Notes under the pieces: generated by a model
What the model was told of the DNA's origin: nothing
The model's input: the letters and a program-made list of their open reading frames with translations, nothing else
Databases searched by the model: none
In this document: positions 1 to 13,200 of the stretch, piece after piece
How the letters are laid out: the number at the start of each line of letters is the position of its first letter
How positions within the stretch are numbered: the first letter of the stretch is position 1
NCBI RefSeq assembly: GCF_964340395.1
Contig: NC_135565.1
Span: forward strand, 20,084,709-20,148,708
DNA length: 64,000 nucleotides
From: Glandiceps talaboti
Lineage: Eukaryota; Hemichordata; Enteropneusta; Spengelidae
Direction: 5' to 3'
Position numbers and translations under genes: made by a program

Positions 1-502
1 TTCACTTCACAGCTTGCTAGCAAATCAAAACGCTGTGGTAATTTCAATCGTAAATTATTCATACATGCTCCATCATAATGCTTTAATTTATTCATAACTA
101 TTTTAATAAATGAACATTGCTGTATGACAATATACAGAATTATAAATAAGTGATCACAGAGGAAAGTTTTCACGAAGCTTTTTATTTATAAAATCATGAA
201 TTTGTACAAGAAATAAAACAACACAATTTTTTCCAGTCCATTAGTAAATACTGGACGTCTGCGCAGAGATTATTGTCCCCATTGTTCAATCACCACAACC
301 TGTTTCCCAGGTTATTCTATGTGAACAGAATGCTACATTGATGTTTTAATAAGCCGGTAAAGATGTGATTTTTAAACCCTCGCAGCTGTTGCAATACCTC
401 TGCTATAACCGTGTATAGTGACGTGGCTTGGTTGTACGCGTGGAGGTGTCAGTGTGTAGTTTGTATTTTTTTTAACTCGCTGTCATTTTCACTCGTTGCA
501 TC
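1..502. other. 5' flank of the HS3ST-like gene
   Basis: No coding exon is visible. The last 60 bases before the ATG at 503 are T-rich and presumably hold the 5' UTR of the downstream gene. I see no clear TATA box at a useful distance. Confidence 0.4.
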
Positions 503-1963
503 ATGGCGAGTGTACGGACGGTAGTCGCTCGCCGATACTTAAAATGTATCGCGTTTGTTTCTCTTGTAGTTGGTACCTGGCTTCTCATTACATTCCTCTT
601 TGCTTCTGTGCCGAAATCACTCACATCACCTAGGGATGTATTTTTCCCAGACATTCCCCCTCCTCCAGTCAGAAATTTTGTGTCTGTTCCCGAAGGCGCA
701 AAGCATGACTTAGACGATTACCTGAATGCGAAGTTTGGGAATTCCTGCTATCAGGCCAGACTACGTGATGACTTTACTCAACGTACGCTCCGTAACGCTA
801 AAGAGTTGGAGAGACGGGGTTGCGAGCAACAGTTACCACACGCGTTGATCATTGGGATGAAGCAATGTGGAAGTGATCGAATTGTGCGTTACCTACGTTT
901 CCATCCAGCCGTTGAAGTGCGTACAGAAGTCCCAATTGACTATTCTGATATATATGAGCGAGGGTTTGAATGGTACCAGCAACAGATGCCTTATACCACA
1001 GAAAGTCAAATAACTTTAGACAAGCTACCAAACTATTTTGTATTTCCAGAGGACGCACCTAGACGAGTACGTTTCGGTATTTCACCTGACACAAAACTAA
1101 TCGCCGTTGTATGTGACCCCGTACGACGTGCCGTTGCTGAGTACGCTCGACTGAGCTCGAAATCACAGGGATTGGACGAGGTACAAGACCACATCAAGAA
1201 GACATTTGAGAAATCAGTTTTCGAAACTAAACAGGAGAATGTTGCGCACTTGAATATGTTGATTGACAATAGTATCTACTTTAAACATCTCTTGAGTTGG
1301 ATGCGTTACTTCCCGCCAACTCAGATCTATGTTGTCGACGGCAAAAATTTGAAATTTAGCACTTTTAACGAGTTCAGACGTCTAGAGGAGTTTCTCGGAC
1401 TTCCAAATTTCTATCAAGAGTCTCACTTCTCTTTCAACAACAAGCTAGAAGCATATTGTCTGTCTTACCCACAAAACGTGTGTCCACGAGAACCAGAAAA
1501 CTTCGCTCCCCGTCCCAAAGTCGACGGTGACGTCAAACAGCGTCTCTACGAGTTCTTCGAACCATTTGACCGCACACTTCAAGAATTCTTCAAGCAGAAT
1601 CTGACGTGGAGGGAGCAGTATTTGAAGCAACTTGATGCAGAAGGTAAACTCGTTCCCGGGATGCCAGGACTGGCTGAAGAATTAACTGGAAAAGGTACTA
1701 TGTTGAACCAAGACCAAATGGGACAAGGTGACGGCGACGAGGAAGAAGGTGGGCCATTGGGCGGTCAAATGCCCATGGAAACTGGTCAAACATTTGACGA
1801 AGAGGACGAAAGTGAAAATAGTGAAGATTCTAGTGATTTAGAAAGTAGTATTCAAGATGAACAACTGAAAGAAGAATTGAGAGAATTAGAAGAGGAAATG
1901 ATGGCAGCTGAGAAACAGAATGCAGCGGTCCCTCTGTTGAAAATGCCATCACGTAAACTTTAA
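503..1963 (+). CDS. Heparan-sulfate 3-O-sulfotransferase-like protein, probably catalytically degenerate
   Basis: Single-exon ORF of 486 aa. A short basic N-terminus is followed by one membrane segment (about residues 15-36), giving the type II Golgi topology usual for glycan sulfotransferases. Residues 111-370 follow the HS3ST fold in order: a 5'-phosphosulfate-loop region (LPHALIIGMKQCGSDR, 111-126), GFEWYQQQMP (154-163), KLPNYF (174-179), a 3'-phosphate-loop region (VVCDPVRRAVAEY, 202-214), FSFNN before the paired cysteines 319 and 327, and a final EFFKQNLTW. From family knowledge, several residues expected to hold PAPS are altered: the lysine of the RKGGT-type loop is Gln, the arginine of the RDP motif is Cys204, the EVHFFD-type catalytic stretch reads TEVPID, and the KGR motif after the cysteines is absent. 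The acidic tail (about 410-470) is not typical; family members are usually about 300-450 aa. It may be a pseudoenzyme or use another ligand. Family placement is good; loss of activity is inference. Confidence 0.82.
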   Translation: MASVRTVVARRYLKCIAFVSLVVGTWLLITFLFASVPKSLTSPRDVFFPDIPPPPVRNFVSVPEGAKHDLDDYLNAKFGNSCYQARLRDDFTQRTLRNAKELERRGCEQQLPHALIIGMKQCGSDRIVRYLRFHPAVEVRTEVPIDYSDIYERGFEWYQQQMPYTTESQITLDKLPNYFVFPEDAPRRVRFGISPDTKLIAVVCDPVRRAVAEYARLSSKSQGLDEVQDHIKKTFEKSVFETKQENVAHLNMLIDNSIYFKHLLSWMRYFPPTQIYVVDGKNLKFSTFNEFRRLEEFLGLPNFYQESHFSFNNKLEAYCLSYPQNVCPREPENFAPRPKVDGDVKQRLYEFFEPFDRTLQEFFKQNLTWREQYLKQLDAEGKLVPGMPGLAEELTGKGTMLNQDQMGQGDGDEEEGGPLGGQMPMETGQTFDEEDESENSEDSSDLESSIQDEQLKEELRELEEEMMAAEKQNAAVPLLKMPSRKL

Positions 1964-3707
1964 CTATTCTAGTCTAATAAGTTCTGTAAATGTGATTTTT
2001 GTTCATCATTTTTCAAAGTAAGAAATGACCTCTATCCTGTACAATTCACTCATTATAATGTTCAATATTTGATAAACTATCAATCATTGGTTTATAAATA
2101 CAGATAGTTCGTAAATTCATCTTTAGTACACCCTGTTATAGTCATTTAAATGGTCACCAGTTTTGTCTAGTTCTATAACGTCTATCACAGTCACCAGTTT
2201 TGATTAGTTTTATAACGTCTATCACTAAGATAAAAAATATTTACTGGCCGACGTAAATTTAAACAAAATATCAAACCTCGCCAGCCTCGTTGTGATCGTG
2301 AAAATGTATGGACTATGTAATATATTCAGTTCTGGGACACGTGACTGCGTATGACGACATCATATTATGCAAATAACTGGTCGACATATGTGCTTTGTTA
2401 AGCTTCTTTGAAATGGTATTTAGTCCTTACGTCGTAAAACATGTCACATTTTGTAACAGTGTCATTTCATATGACAAACAGAAAATGCCAAATTCCTCAA
2501 TGACAACGATTTTACGTAAATAGTCAGAATTCCTGAAATGAAAGCAACATATTCTTCCTTTGCTAAATAGCTATTTGTTTTATTTCCCTAAATACCTTTA
2601 CAAATATACTTTGATTTGTAATAGTCGTGATAGTCTATCACAAATACAATACCCGGATGTTAAACATTAAGAGCGATTATGAAGTTCTATTGATACTCTT
2701 ATTTTGATATATATATATGAATATCACCTTGGCAACACGCTGTGGACGAAACCATTCACGTCACGTTGAGGGTGGAGGTAAGGGTGTGGAATTATTGGTG
2801 ATATGACATCATTACAGTATTTGGTGAGGACAGATGATACAAAGGCTAATATGTATGAGAATATGCCGTGAATTTGCTGTATATTCTACTTATGCAACCA
2901 ATCTCCTAGGAGATACTATTATCATTTGTGGCGATTTTGATAAATAGTTGCCATAGCTGCAGCGTTAATAAGTCACGATATCACTATTCATTTGATTCCA
3001 TGTTTCCATGGCAACAAATGTAATCAGCTTAGCCAACAAAACCAATATTTGCTTCATCGACGAGTAGGGTTTTCCAATTGTTTACGTTTGACTTAAATAA
3101 CTGAATACCCATAATCGTATGTTAAAGTATGACGTCATGTACTTTCAATAGGTAAAATTTATTGGACCTGTAAAGGTTAAAGGTCAGCATCGTAAGGATT
3201 ATGACGTTAACATTACATTGACGCGTGAGTATGTTACTTTTTTTTTTACAGTTGGCCGATAAATATACAAATTATTAATCACAAAACATTAATTTTTATG
3301 TGACCAATATGACTTGTCATTTAAACCCGCACTAGCTGCAACTGGGATAATTTTCAAACAGCCAAAGATCATTTACTTATAAAAAGACATTGTATCTATT
3401 AATGATTGGTCAATATTATCTGTAGGTAGTGTAGTGACGAAAGCTCGGTTTTGACTCTGTCTCCGTGTCTCCTGTACTGGTGTAACTGAAGTATCATTTT
3501 TCAATCAGACAACCACAATATATTCACTGATTATTTTTAAAAATGCCAGTAATTAGACATTGTACATGTTAATCAGTGGTCGTTTTTATCCATAAGCAGT
3601 ACAGAAACAGGTTGAAATTGATGAATGCCGTTGAGGGCGCTGAGTTATTGATGCGGACCCCAAAGTCAATTTGATTTGATTTATCGTGTACACAGCTAAA
3701 AAAATAC

Positions 3708-3843
3708 GATATCACTAGTTATTGTACCTAACACAGGTGATACAAAACTGTTCAGGGTGTGCGATATCACGAGTTATTGTACATAACACAGGTTACACAA
3801 TACAGTTCAGGGTGTGCGATATTACGAGTTATTGTACCTAACA
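3708..3843. repeat. 55-bp tandem repeat, about 2.4 copies
   Basis: The block containing GTTATTGTACCTAACACAGG recurs with starts 55 bp apart (3721, 3776, 3831), with a few substitutions between copies. Confidence 0.8.
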
Positions 3844-5075
3844 ATATTTTCAAAACAACGTTCTAGTAACTTCTAGTTGCAGCTCGTGCAGCTTTAATTG
3901 AAGATACAAATATTTAGAATACTTATAGACTTCATTGCTATGTTGTTAATTACATCAAAAATGTAACACAGAAATACACCATTACCTGTGTGCCCAATAC
4001 TACTTATAATGAGAAATGTAAATTCGTGGTCTGTTTTTGTAATGTATCATTTTAGAATCGTTCGTCTGGCGATTTTTAACGGTAGAGGGTTGGTACAAGT
4101 TCAGTGTATGGTTGCGTAATAGAATTGTGGGGTAAACTAGCTAGCTTCAAAATTCGGTGGTGTGTAGGTAACGGTGGTGTACAACTAAAAAAAAGAACCA
4201 AACATTATTGCAAATAAAGCAGTTTGATTAATATGTATTGATTTCTGACGTATCTATTATTCGAGTAATCAATTATTGATGACATCACATTTTTGTTAAA
4301 CACAGTGCATGACGTAATCCATAGCAGTACCCAAATACTGCAACGTCTCAGTGGCATTATCCTGCGTTCGAAATTGTCACCTCATATAGGTTTGATTTCG
4401 GTGGAAAGATCTCCATGGATACGTTAGGGCAGAATTAAGCGAAACAGAATACAAATGTAGATAAAAATGTAATTAGTATCACATCATGAATTACAGCGCC
4501 CTCACATATTATGTAATGTCAAGAAAGGCGAGATGGTGTAAAGACAATCTGCACGGATGGTCAAGTAAGAAGTCAGTCTGAAGAACAAAAGGGAGGGTCA
4601 CATTTTAGAGAATGGGGGAAGAGGAGGATCACATTTTATGCAAGCTTGTTTTTCCCCTTATATTTACTGAAGGCTCCCTAAGGGGAGGGGGTGGCGTTAT
4701 CCGTAAGAGTACTAGAAATAAATGCTCGATAGCTCTCCAAATCACTGTATCAACACTTCAATAAATATTTCATTCTGAAATGAAATTTCAAAAGTCATTT
4801 CTCTACAGCTGTTACAGTAGCACTACAATAAATTATAGACTTATGACTGAAATCTGAATCATAGAAATCAGGTATATGAAGTCACTGAATTTAACTACCA
4901 ATTTGTAAACGTTTGTTGACATTACAAAGTAACATATCTACGTAATGTATTGTTTAGGACTAATAGAAACGTTAACCAAAGGAGATATGATCCGACAATA
5001 AAGTCAACTACCTTCCTAAGATGAAATAGGTTAGAAATAAATCGATGGTGGTGATGATAATTATGATTCGCGAAA

Positions 5076-5193
<118 letters not shown>

Positions 5194-7249
5194 ATGAATG
5201 ATCAGGACATCAACCCTTTTTATATAATATATGTATATATATATTATTATTAAGAATTAACCTACGGGATACCAACCAGGCAACCACTTGTTTAAGTTAA
5301 GTCATATGATGAAGTATATATATTTATAATGTTGAATGATTATAGGCATACATGACATTTGTGTTTTTATGACTAGTAGTCAGTAATATCAATTCAGAAT
5401 ATGTCTGCCATCAAAGTTCAAAACACAGTGGAACCCCCCCCCCCATTCAAAGGTTTCGAAACAGCGTGACCCTATTCATTCCAAATTTCAAAAACGGTGT
5501 GACCCCGGTGGGCCATGGGTGGCTATTCCCCCTATTTCAGTATATGTGCCGCCATTTGGAGTGCCTTTTCTAGCTAAAATGGGATCAATTTTTTCGAGCT
5601 GAATTAGAGTCTAAATCAGGGTCCTTTTCTCATTATTTTCCTAATCATAACTGCCAAAAAATGTTGCCTCCTAAGGAAAATGTATTTAGGTCTAAACTTT
5701 CATCTTTAAAAATCTGTAATGGTCTAAAAGGGAGTGTTGATTTTTTTTGGTCAAAGTGGGTGTAAAATTGGGCCTGGGGTTTCCAGCACTGGCAACACAT
5801 CCCTACTAGAGTGGCCACTGGTACCGCCCACGGGGTGACCATCCACCTAGCAATCCACACACCCCTGCCGAAAAAAAATGACCGGTCCCTAAATGCCAAA
5901 TAATTTAAATAACGGTTTGTTTGACAATGATAGCATATACTCTGTTAGTATTTTCCCTCTCTACCTCAAACAATTTGCCAGTCTTGGTTTCACACGTGTT
6001 GCCGGAAAAAAATATATAGTGAAAAATCATTTTCCTAAGCTGGGGGGAGGGGGGAGGGAGACTGTTGCATTATTTGTAGATGCTTTGTTTAGCGCACAAG
6101 ACATTACTCGACTTATTTTCATCCAATCTTACAACGATGATTCAGAAGCGCGGATTATTTACAAGTTATAAGGATAACTTTGATGTAGTCCAAATATTGA
6201 ATATCGATAACAGCGGCAAGTAATGAACAGAGTTCTTGTTTTGGTACCGAATCATATTAAATTATGTGCCAAGATTCGAAGCAATTTCCTGTATGTAACA
6301 CAATGAGATTCGGTATTCTGTTTTTCACCAAGTTGGGCATCCAGCACTGAGCATGAGGTGTACTATACACGCACACAAAATATTTATCGGCGGATTTTGT
6401 CAATATTTCAGATTTCAATACCAACGGGAAGCACCAGAGCATAAATGTGTACAGCGGATACTCTGCAGTGGAAGTGTGAAATTTGTTACATTGTTGCAAA
6501 GTTTGACCCCTTTTTGATACTGAGCACTTGACATGCTTGAGGTCGTGCGTAATTTGTCAATCGAAACTGTCAATCATAACGTCATATTAGCGCGTCTGCT
6601 TTATTGAGCATGCGCTGAAAATGCAGCGAAATTTCAAACCCACTTGTGTAAGAGACGTGCATTGTGATCTGTTCTGAGAGTTTAATCTAAAATAATGTGA
6701 GTATTTATGTCGTCTTTACTATTTTAGTTACTTGTGATATATGCCTGAGGAGTGGTAAGTTTTCCGAAACCACAAGAGGGCGTTTTCTTACTGTTCAAAG
6801 GCACTATAGAACTACCTGTGTTCAGTCGACGGTACACGTATATCCCCATCCATGATCCACGCCACTCGGCAAAAACTAAAATTTGTGAGCAAATAATATG
6901 AGTTAATTTCTCATTTTGAGGGGCATAAACGTTCGAGAGCATTCATCTACATAGATATACACAAAATATGTTCTTTCGTGATGCATTATAATATTATTTA
7001 GTCAAATATTTATTGTTAAAAAATTCACACAAGAAATGGTGATTTAATTTCACATCTGTGACCTGCATCCGGGGTCCAGCTAGGTCAAGTCGACCCTGGC
7101 TGGCTCAAATGATAACTTTGTTGCAAAGTGGCGGTGCAGGGTAGTAGTAATCAGTGTGCAGCGAAGCTAAATTTCGATCGAATCTCAATCTGTTTTATTT
7201 AAAAAGGCAGAGGAAAAGCACTCCACAGAAGCCTTCGGTAACAGAGGGG

Positions 7250-10200
7250 ATGAAAATAGCACGCTTAAAGCCGAAGCCAAATATCGACACCATTGCGAAG
7301 GCCTTGGAAGCTGAGAGACTTCGCGTTCAAAAACGGAGGGAGAGTGATGCAAAGTGTCGAGCAAATTTGGCTATTTGCTACCAGAAACTGCGAGACAGAC
7401 TTCCAACAACAGTGAAAGGAGAAAGAAAGAAACCACTATCAAAGGTAAAAACACGTTTCCACGTGTGCTTAGATAGCATTTTATGTTTGTCAAGGTCTAA
7501 AGGTATATGTAATATTAGTAAAATTTAGTAGATTTTTGTTTCAAATTTTATCACGTACTATAATCATACGAAAAATATGACTGGTGAAGTTCTGAACACA
7601 ACCATATTGCAGCTTTCCATAATATTTTACAGTTTGAAAAATATTTAACTAAAGACAAAATAGCATCTATTTAAATAGGAACAGGCATTTTATTCATGAG
7701 AAAATACAAAACTCCATTCTCTATTGGATATTAAAATCCTAATATAGTAATTTTGTCCACAAATATTCATATGAATGGTCTCCTTATTCCAGGAAATGGT
7801 CCTGCGTGGAACTGTACAGTATGTAAACTATCTTGAAAATATATTGAGATATCTAAGTCATGACCAGAGTAAGTACAATATTAAATTCATTATTTCAAAA
7901 TACTACTGACTGACACCACTTTCTTTCTTTTGTCCCCCCCCCCCCCCTTCCTGTATTAGTTCAAGCTTTACTCAAGATTGTCTATTTATCTGTTTATCTG
8001 CAGAGCTAGTGTTATTACATATGTACCAGAGATTACTTGCACTGGTGTGTGTGTGGATACTAGTGGTATTTTCACTGCAGTACAATACATATGTACCAGA
8101 GATTACTTGAAATGTTATTGCATACCTGCATGCAAATGATATGCAAATTATAACATGATCATTTGCTACACACAAAATTACTTGATCATGTCATATGATT
8201 TTTATGGAATTTGCTGTTTCAGGTAAACATATGTTCTAATAACAACCCCATGCCAGGTGAGTTCCAGTGTTGGTACTCATGGGTATTTGAACTTGTTATG
8301 CTCGTGAAAGTACGGGTGCAGAGAACACTGCAAGCACTCATACAAATACCCTGAGTATGCCACACTTGCACTCATGAATGCATCGTGAGGTTGTGTCATG
8401 ATATGTCTATTTACAATATTTCTAGGTGATTCCTTGATAAGGTCAACATTTGGTATAAGTAGATTAAAGAAAATATTTCTAGATGAACAACATAAAAGAC
8501 AAACTTCAGTGAAAAGTTACAAAAAGAAAACATACAGGTAAGTTTTTACAGTTCGACTTCAAGAAACATTTGATAATGTATGGATAGTTATGGTTAAGTC
8601 TACTTTTCTCATCATAACACCTTTAAACTGACAAGCCAGTCGCTCAGTTAAAAAATGTAAAAAGTAAGAGTTGGTATACATGTTGGTGATGCTTTCAATT
8701 CATTACCATACTTTAAAAGTGAACAACATGACAGAGGAAGAAGGAAAATTTGAATCATTTGTTTCATTAATAAAAATCCCTGGATTCTAGCAATCAATGA
8801 TAACGTTTGCTCACATACACCCTCCAGGTGTCACCATCTTACAATCAGTGATGTTGTGACCTTTTTTCTGTTTGGCAAACATGCTATCAAAAAACCCAAC
8901 ATGATTGTGTGGAAAATCAAGGTAACAAGGTGTCCACTTTTTTGGCAGAAAATCATTGCGCTATACCTACTACTTGATAAAAAAAACAAAACCTTGATTA
9001 TCATAAAATTGTGTAATTAAAGGGGACGATACCGTATGAATTAATAAAAACTTGGATACTAAATGAGATAAAACATGTTGGGTTTATTCACTTTTATTTA
9101 TCAGTAGAGTTGACATCAATCCAGACTTGGGAAGTCTGGTAGAAGTGATGTAGGAGACTTCGCAGACAACTTATGTTAATTAGCATATCATCACTTCCTG
9201 CTAAATTCAGATTGATCCCAAATCCGTACTGATATATAAACGTAAATGAAACAATTCATACTATCTCATTTATCACCCAAGTTTGTATAAAACAACTTCA
9301 AAAGTTTATTCTTCCCCTTTTATCAAGCATTCTATCCTTCTGTTTGGTAAATTGATTGTTACTTTTTCTTCTGAATTGTAGTAGAAGCAAGAGACATTTA
9401 TCAACAGAGCCTAGCAAAGAACTTCCCAAACCTATCCCTTCTGATGATACATTTTATTTAACTAGTACTAGGCCGAGTACGCATAAATGTGAACCTCAAT
9501 ACAGTATCATTAATACTCAATATATTACCATGGAAACAAATGAAGACAGCTGTGTTCCTTCAGTAGAACTGGAATGTTTAGAGGACCAGTCAGAATTAGG
9601 TACTTCAGAACAGGTAATGATAATTAGTAATAATACACTTCCTCTATCTATTGAACATAATACAGGTAAAGAATCTCTGAGTTTGTTGTTTGTTTGACTT
9701 TATTTAAACTCAATAAATTGTTGAGCCAAAGGCTCTTCTAACACAATGTCGAGTAAGAAATGAGTGTTATGTTATTAATATTTTAAGGTGTCGTATGTGG
9801 ACTTTTTAAAATTATATTAATTAATTACTTAAATAAAATTTACATAAAAAAGAACCACATCAATGAGTAAAGTACAATGTACAATCTTTCATGTACAATT
9901 TGGAAAGATGTTTGTATAGACCCTGACACAAATATTGCATCATGAGGGCTTAGATTTTGTACTTACTAGATTTTTTATTTGTAGTCGATCTCTACTTAGG
10001 TCTAAAAAAAAAATTGTCTGGTTCCCACCTTCGGTTACCCAACCCCATCTAGCTTTTCACTGCTGACCCTACATTTTGTTATCATATTCGAGAAAACATA
10101 CTGAAATTGTGAAAATTATGAAGTAGTGTATAGTAGAAATAGTGTATGTGGAACTGATATCAACTTAAAAAGACAACATAAAACTGTTCTTCCAATCTGT

Positions 10201-13200
10201 AATGGCTATACATCTGGTGAGAAGAAACCAATAACACAGAGACCATATGGAAAACAACAGAAAACATAACAACCTTACCTGAACTAGACACTCAAATATG
10301 AAAAAAAAAATGAAATGAAATGAAAAATCTACCTACCCCACCTATTCTAAAATTGAGCGTAATCAGAACCACATAATTTTTTTGTCAGGCTTACAGAAAC
10401 CTAATATTACATGTACATAATTTGTGAAAACTTCTATGTTTGTACAATTTTCTGTACTCTGTATTTTAATAGTGTATGGAAGACACAGATAGTAATCCAC
10501 TCCAGTCAACTGATACTGTCAGTTTAACTTTTACTGGCACTGATGAACAGTCAGACAGTGGTCCAAGTCTTGCCTGTACTGAACAGATATCCTATCAGAA
10601 CCAAGACTTTGACAATTCTAATCTAGTCTGTATGGAAGATGAAGATTTTGATGAAGAGGACTACAGAATGGTGACCCCTGACCTTTTATGTGAAGAAGAT
10701 CCTAACACCTCATTGGTCATTGATGAAGGGGGCAGGTTTGTTTGTTTGTTTGTTTGTTGTCTATAGTCAGTCAATCTCATTGGTTATCGATGAAGGGGAC
10801 AGATTAGTTTGTCCTTCCATGGCTGTTCTAAGGCCTTCTATATGATACAGATAAATTATCAAAGCTGATCATCAAGTACAGGGATTTTGATCTCTTATGA
10901 TTGACTTACATTTGTGGGGGTGGGGGTGTAATGATTAATAATTCTTTCATAGATACAACAGTTGCATGTATGATAATCACACTTTTTGATACTATTGTGA
11001 GTGGAGGACCCAAGTTATGATAATCATGGTACTGATGCATACTGTTACAATTTGTTTTGTGTTTTCAAAGTATTTCAGTGGTAGTTGGTTTGTCTTTAAT
11101 ACCCAGCTGTTCCTATTAGTCCATATTTTTCAGTCTAACAGAAATCATACCTTCTTTTTTCATTTGTACTCACTAAAGGAACATTTCATTGTGATGAAAA
11201 AGATAAAATGTATTTCAAAATACTGAGCAGTTTCTTGATCTAAGAAGCAAACTCAACACAAGCTGTTTCATTGACTGATATCAAAGTGAAAAACAAACAA
11301 GTCAAAAAAAAAATGAATTGTGCACATCACTTAAGTCTGCAGATCCATGGGGAAACACAAAAATATTAACCCTCTCTACTTCAGTAAAGACAACTGAGAA
11401 CAAGCGAATGACATCTGCCCCACATACACATTTGGCTATAAATAGTACTAAATGAAAAGAACAGAAACTCCCATAGATAATAGATTTAGTGACAGGTTTG
11501 TAGTACAAATAAAGCATTCACGTCATCACAGAACTTTAGACAAAATGACCTGACCAAGAATTTTTTTTTTTTTGCCCATATCAGTTAGCAGATCTTATTG
11601 TAAAAAAGTCATTTTGTTATCATTATAGTGTGTCTCCGAATGTATCGTTCACAACACCTGTCAAAGCCAAGGAAGACTTGACCAGTAAACCACCTGGACC
11701 ACAAAAGAAGAGAGAAAGTCGACTGAATCTAAGCCTGTTATATCAATCAATGACACCAAAGTCAGATAAACCAGAATCACCAACTATGAAACCTATCAAT
11801 TCTAGTCGGAAAAGAAAACTTTGTATGGATGATAGCGATAATGGAAATGAAAGTACAGGAATACAGAAACTTGAGGTAAAGTTTTTTATGATTAATGTTT
11901 CTCACTCAATCAGCAGTTTACATGTTACAGATACAATATCTTTTATATGTAGCATTTTACATCTTAGCAATTGTGTAAATTTTTATCAAATTCCAAATCA
12001 AATATTTACACCATTGATTACAAATTGAATGTATTTTGCTGTCAGTTAGCATGAGTAATCAGCCAAGCAACTTTGTTACAAAATTTAAAAGTAAAAATGG
12101 TATAATAATAGCTAGTTTTTATATAAAGCTCAAGATATTTCACCCGTGGCAGACACCTGTACAATTGTCCTTTTATACATCACCAACTCTTCAATTTCCA
12201 ATAATTACAAGATAATGATATTTTGATTTTCTTTTCTATTATCTCAGACTGAAGATAATGATGAATATTGTAGAGACAGTGATGAACCAAAGAGAAAAGT
12301 GAAACGTCACTACAAGAAACGAGCCACTGCAGCAAGAGTTAGACCATGGAACCCTGTCATTGGAAAAGTAGAGAGTCCTGTATTACCGTAAGTATGACAT
12401 ATAACATTATACCATGCATGAGCCATTAAGAACAAAAAATATGGAATATATATTCTGGTCATCTACATCACAATAACGGACATCTATGTCACAACAAGTA
12501 TTTCTTAAAATGTAACCAGGCTGTCCAAGATGCAAGTGGCTTCATTCGGAATCTGTGGATATTTCAAGCCCTGTTGGTGCACACAAAATACACCCATATC
12601 ATACACCCAAAATATGCCTAAAAGTGACCAATTTAAGGTAGTTTTTGGTGTGCTTTTAGGGGTGTCTTGTGGGTGCCACATAAAGTGCACCATGGGTGTG
12701 TTCTTCCAGGTGCCTTTGGGGTGCACCCAAATTCAGTAAGGGTCTATATGTATACACCAATACAAGGTCAGAGTTTACCAGAACCACACACTGTATACAC
12801 TGATTGGCTTAGATATTTAGTGAGTACATCATGTGTGTTTTCAAGAAAGAATTTACCTCACCAGGAGCCACATTGCTTGATCAATAACAAAATAATTATG
12901 TATATTATTGTCTTTGTTAACAGATACAGTGCCTTCAGTTCTGCAAAAAGACTCCAGCAGAAATACAAGAAGTGTGAAGCAAGTCCAAGTCAGAAGAATG
13001 ATCCTGACTTTAGACTAAATGAGTATCATAGAAAACGAATTGAGTGTCAGCATGAATACCGTAATAGACCTCTACGTGCTAGTACTCCAAAAGGGAAAAC
13101 TACAGACTGTGATGGTGAAGGAATTGACTTTGATAGTGCCCTGGAAATACTAGATAGGTAAGGCCAAAGAAAAGAGAAGAATTGTTTCTGGTCTGAGTGC

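Noticed and set aside
9614-9665. Extension of bHLH exon 4 to the second donor at 9665
   Set aside because: That donor would leave phase 1 and break the frame into exon 5 at 10473; the donor after 9613 keeps phase 0.
12505-12739. ORFs on both strands at about 12.5-12.7 kb
   Set aside because: They come from an intronic GGGTGT/ACACCC-rich low-complexity stretch with no splice support.
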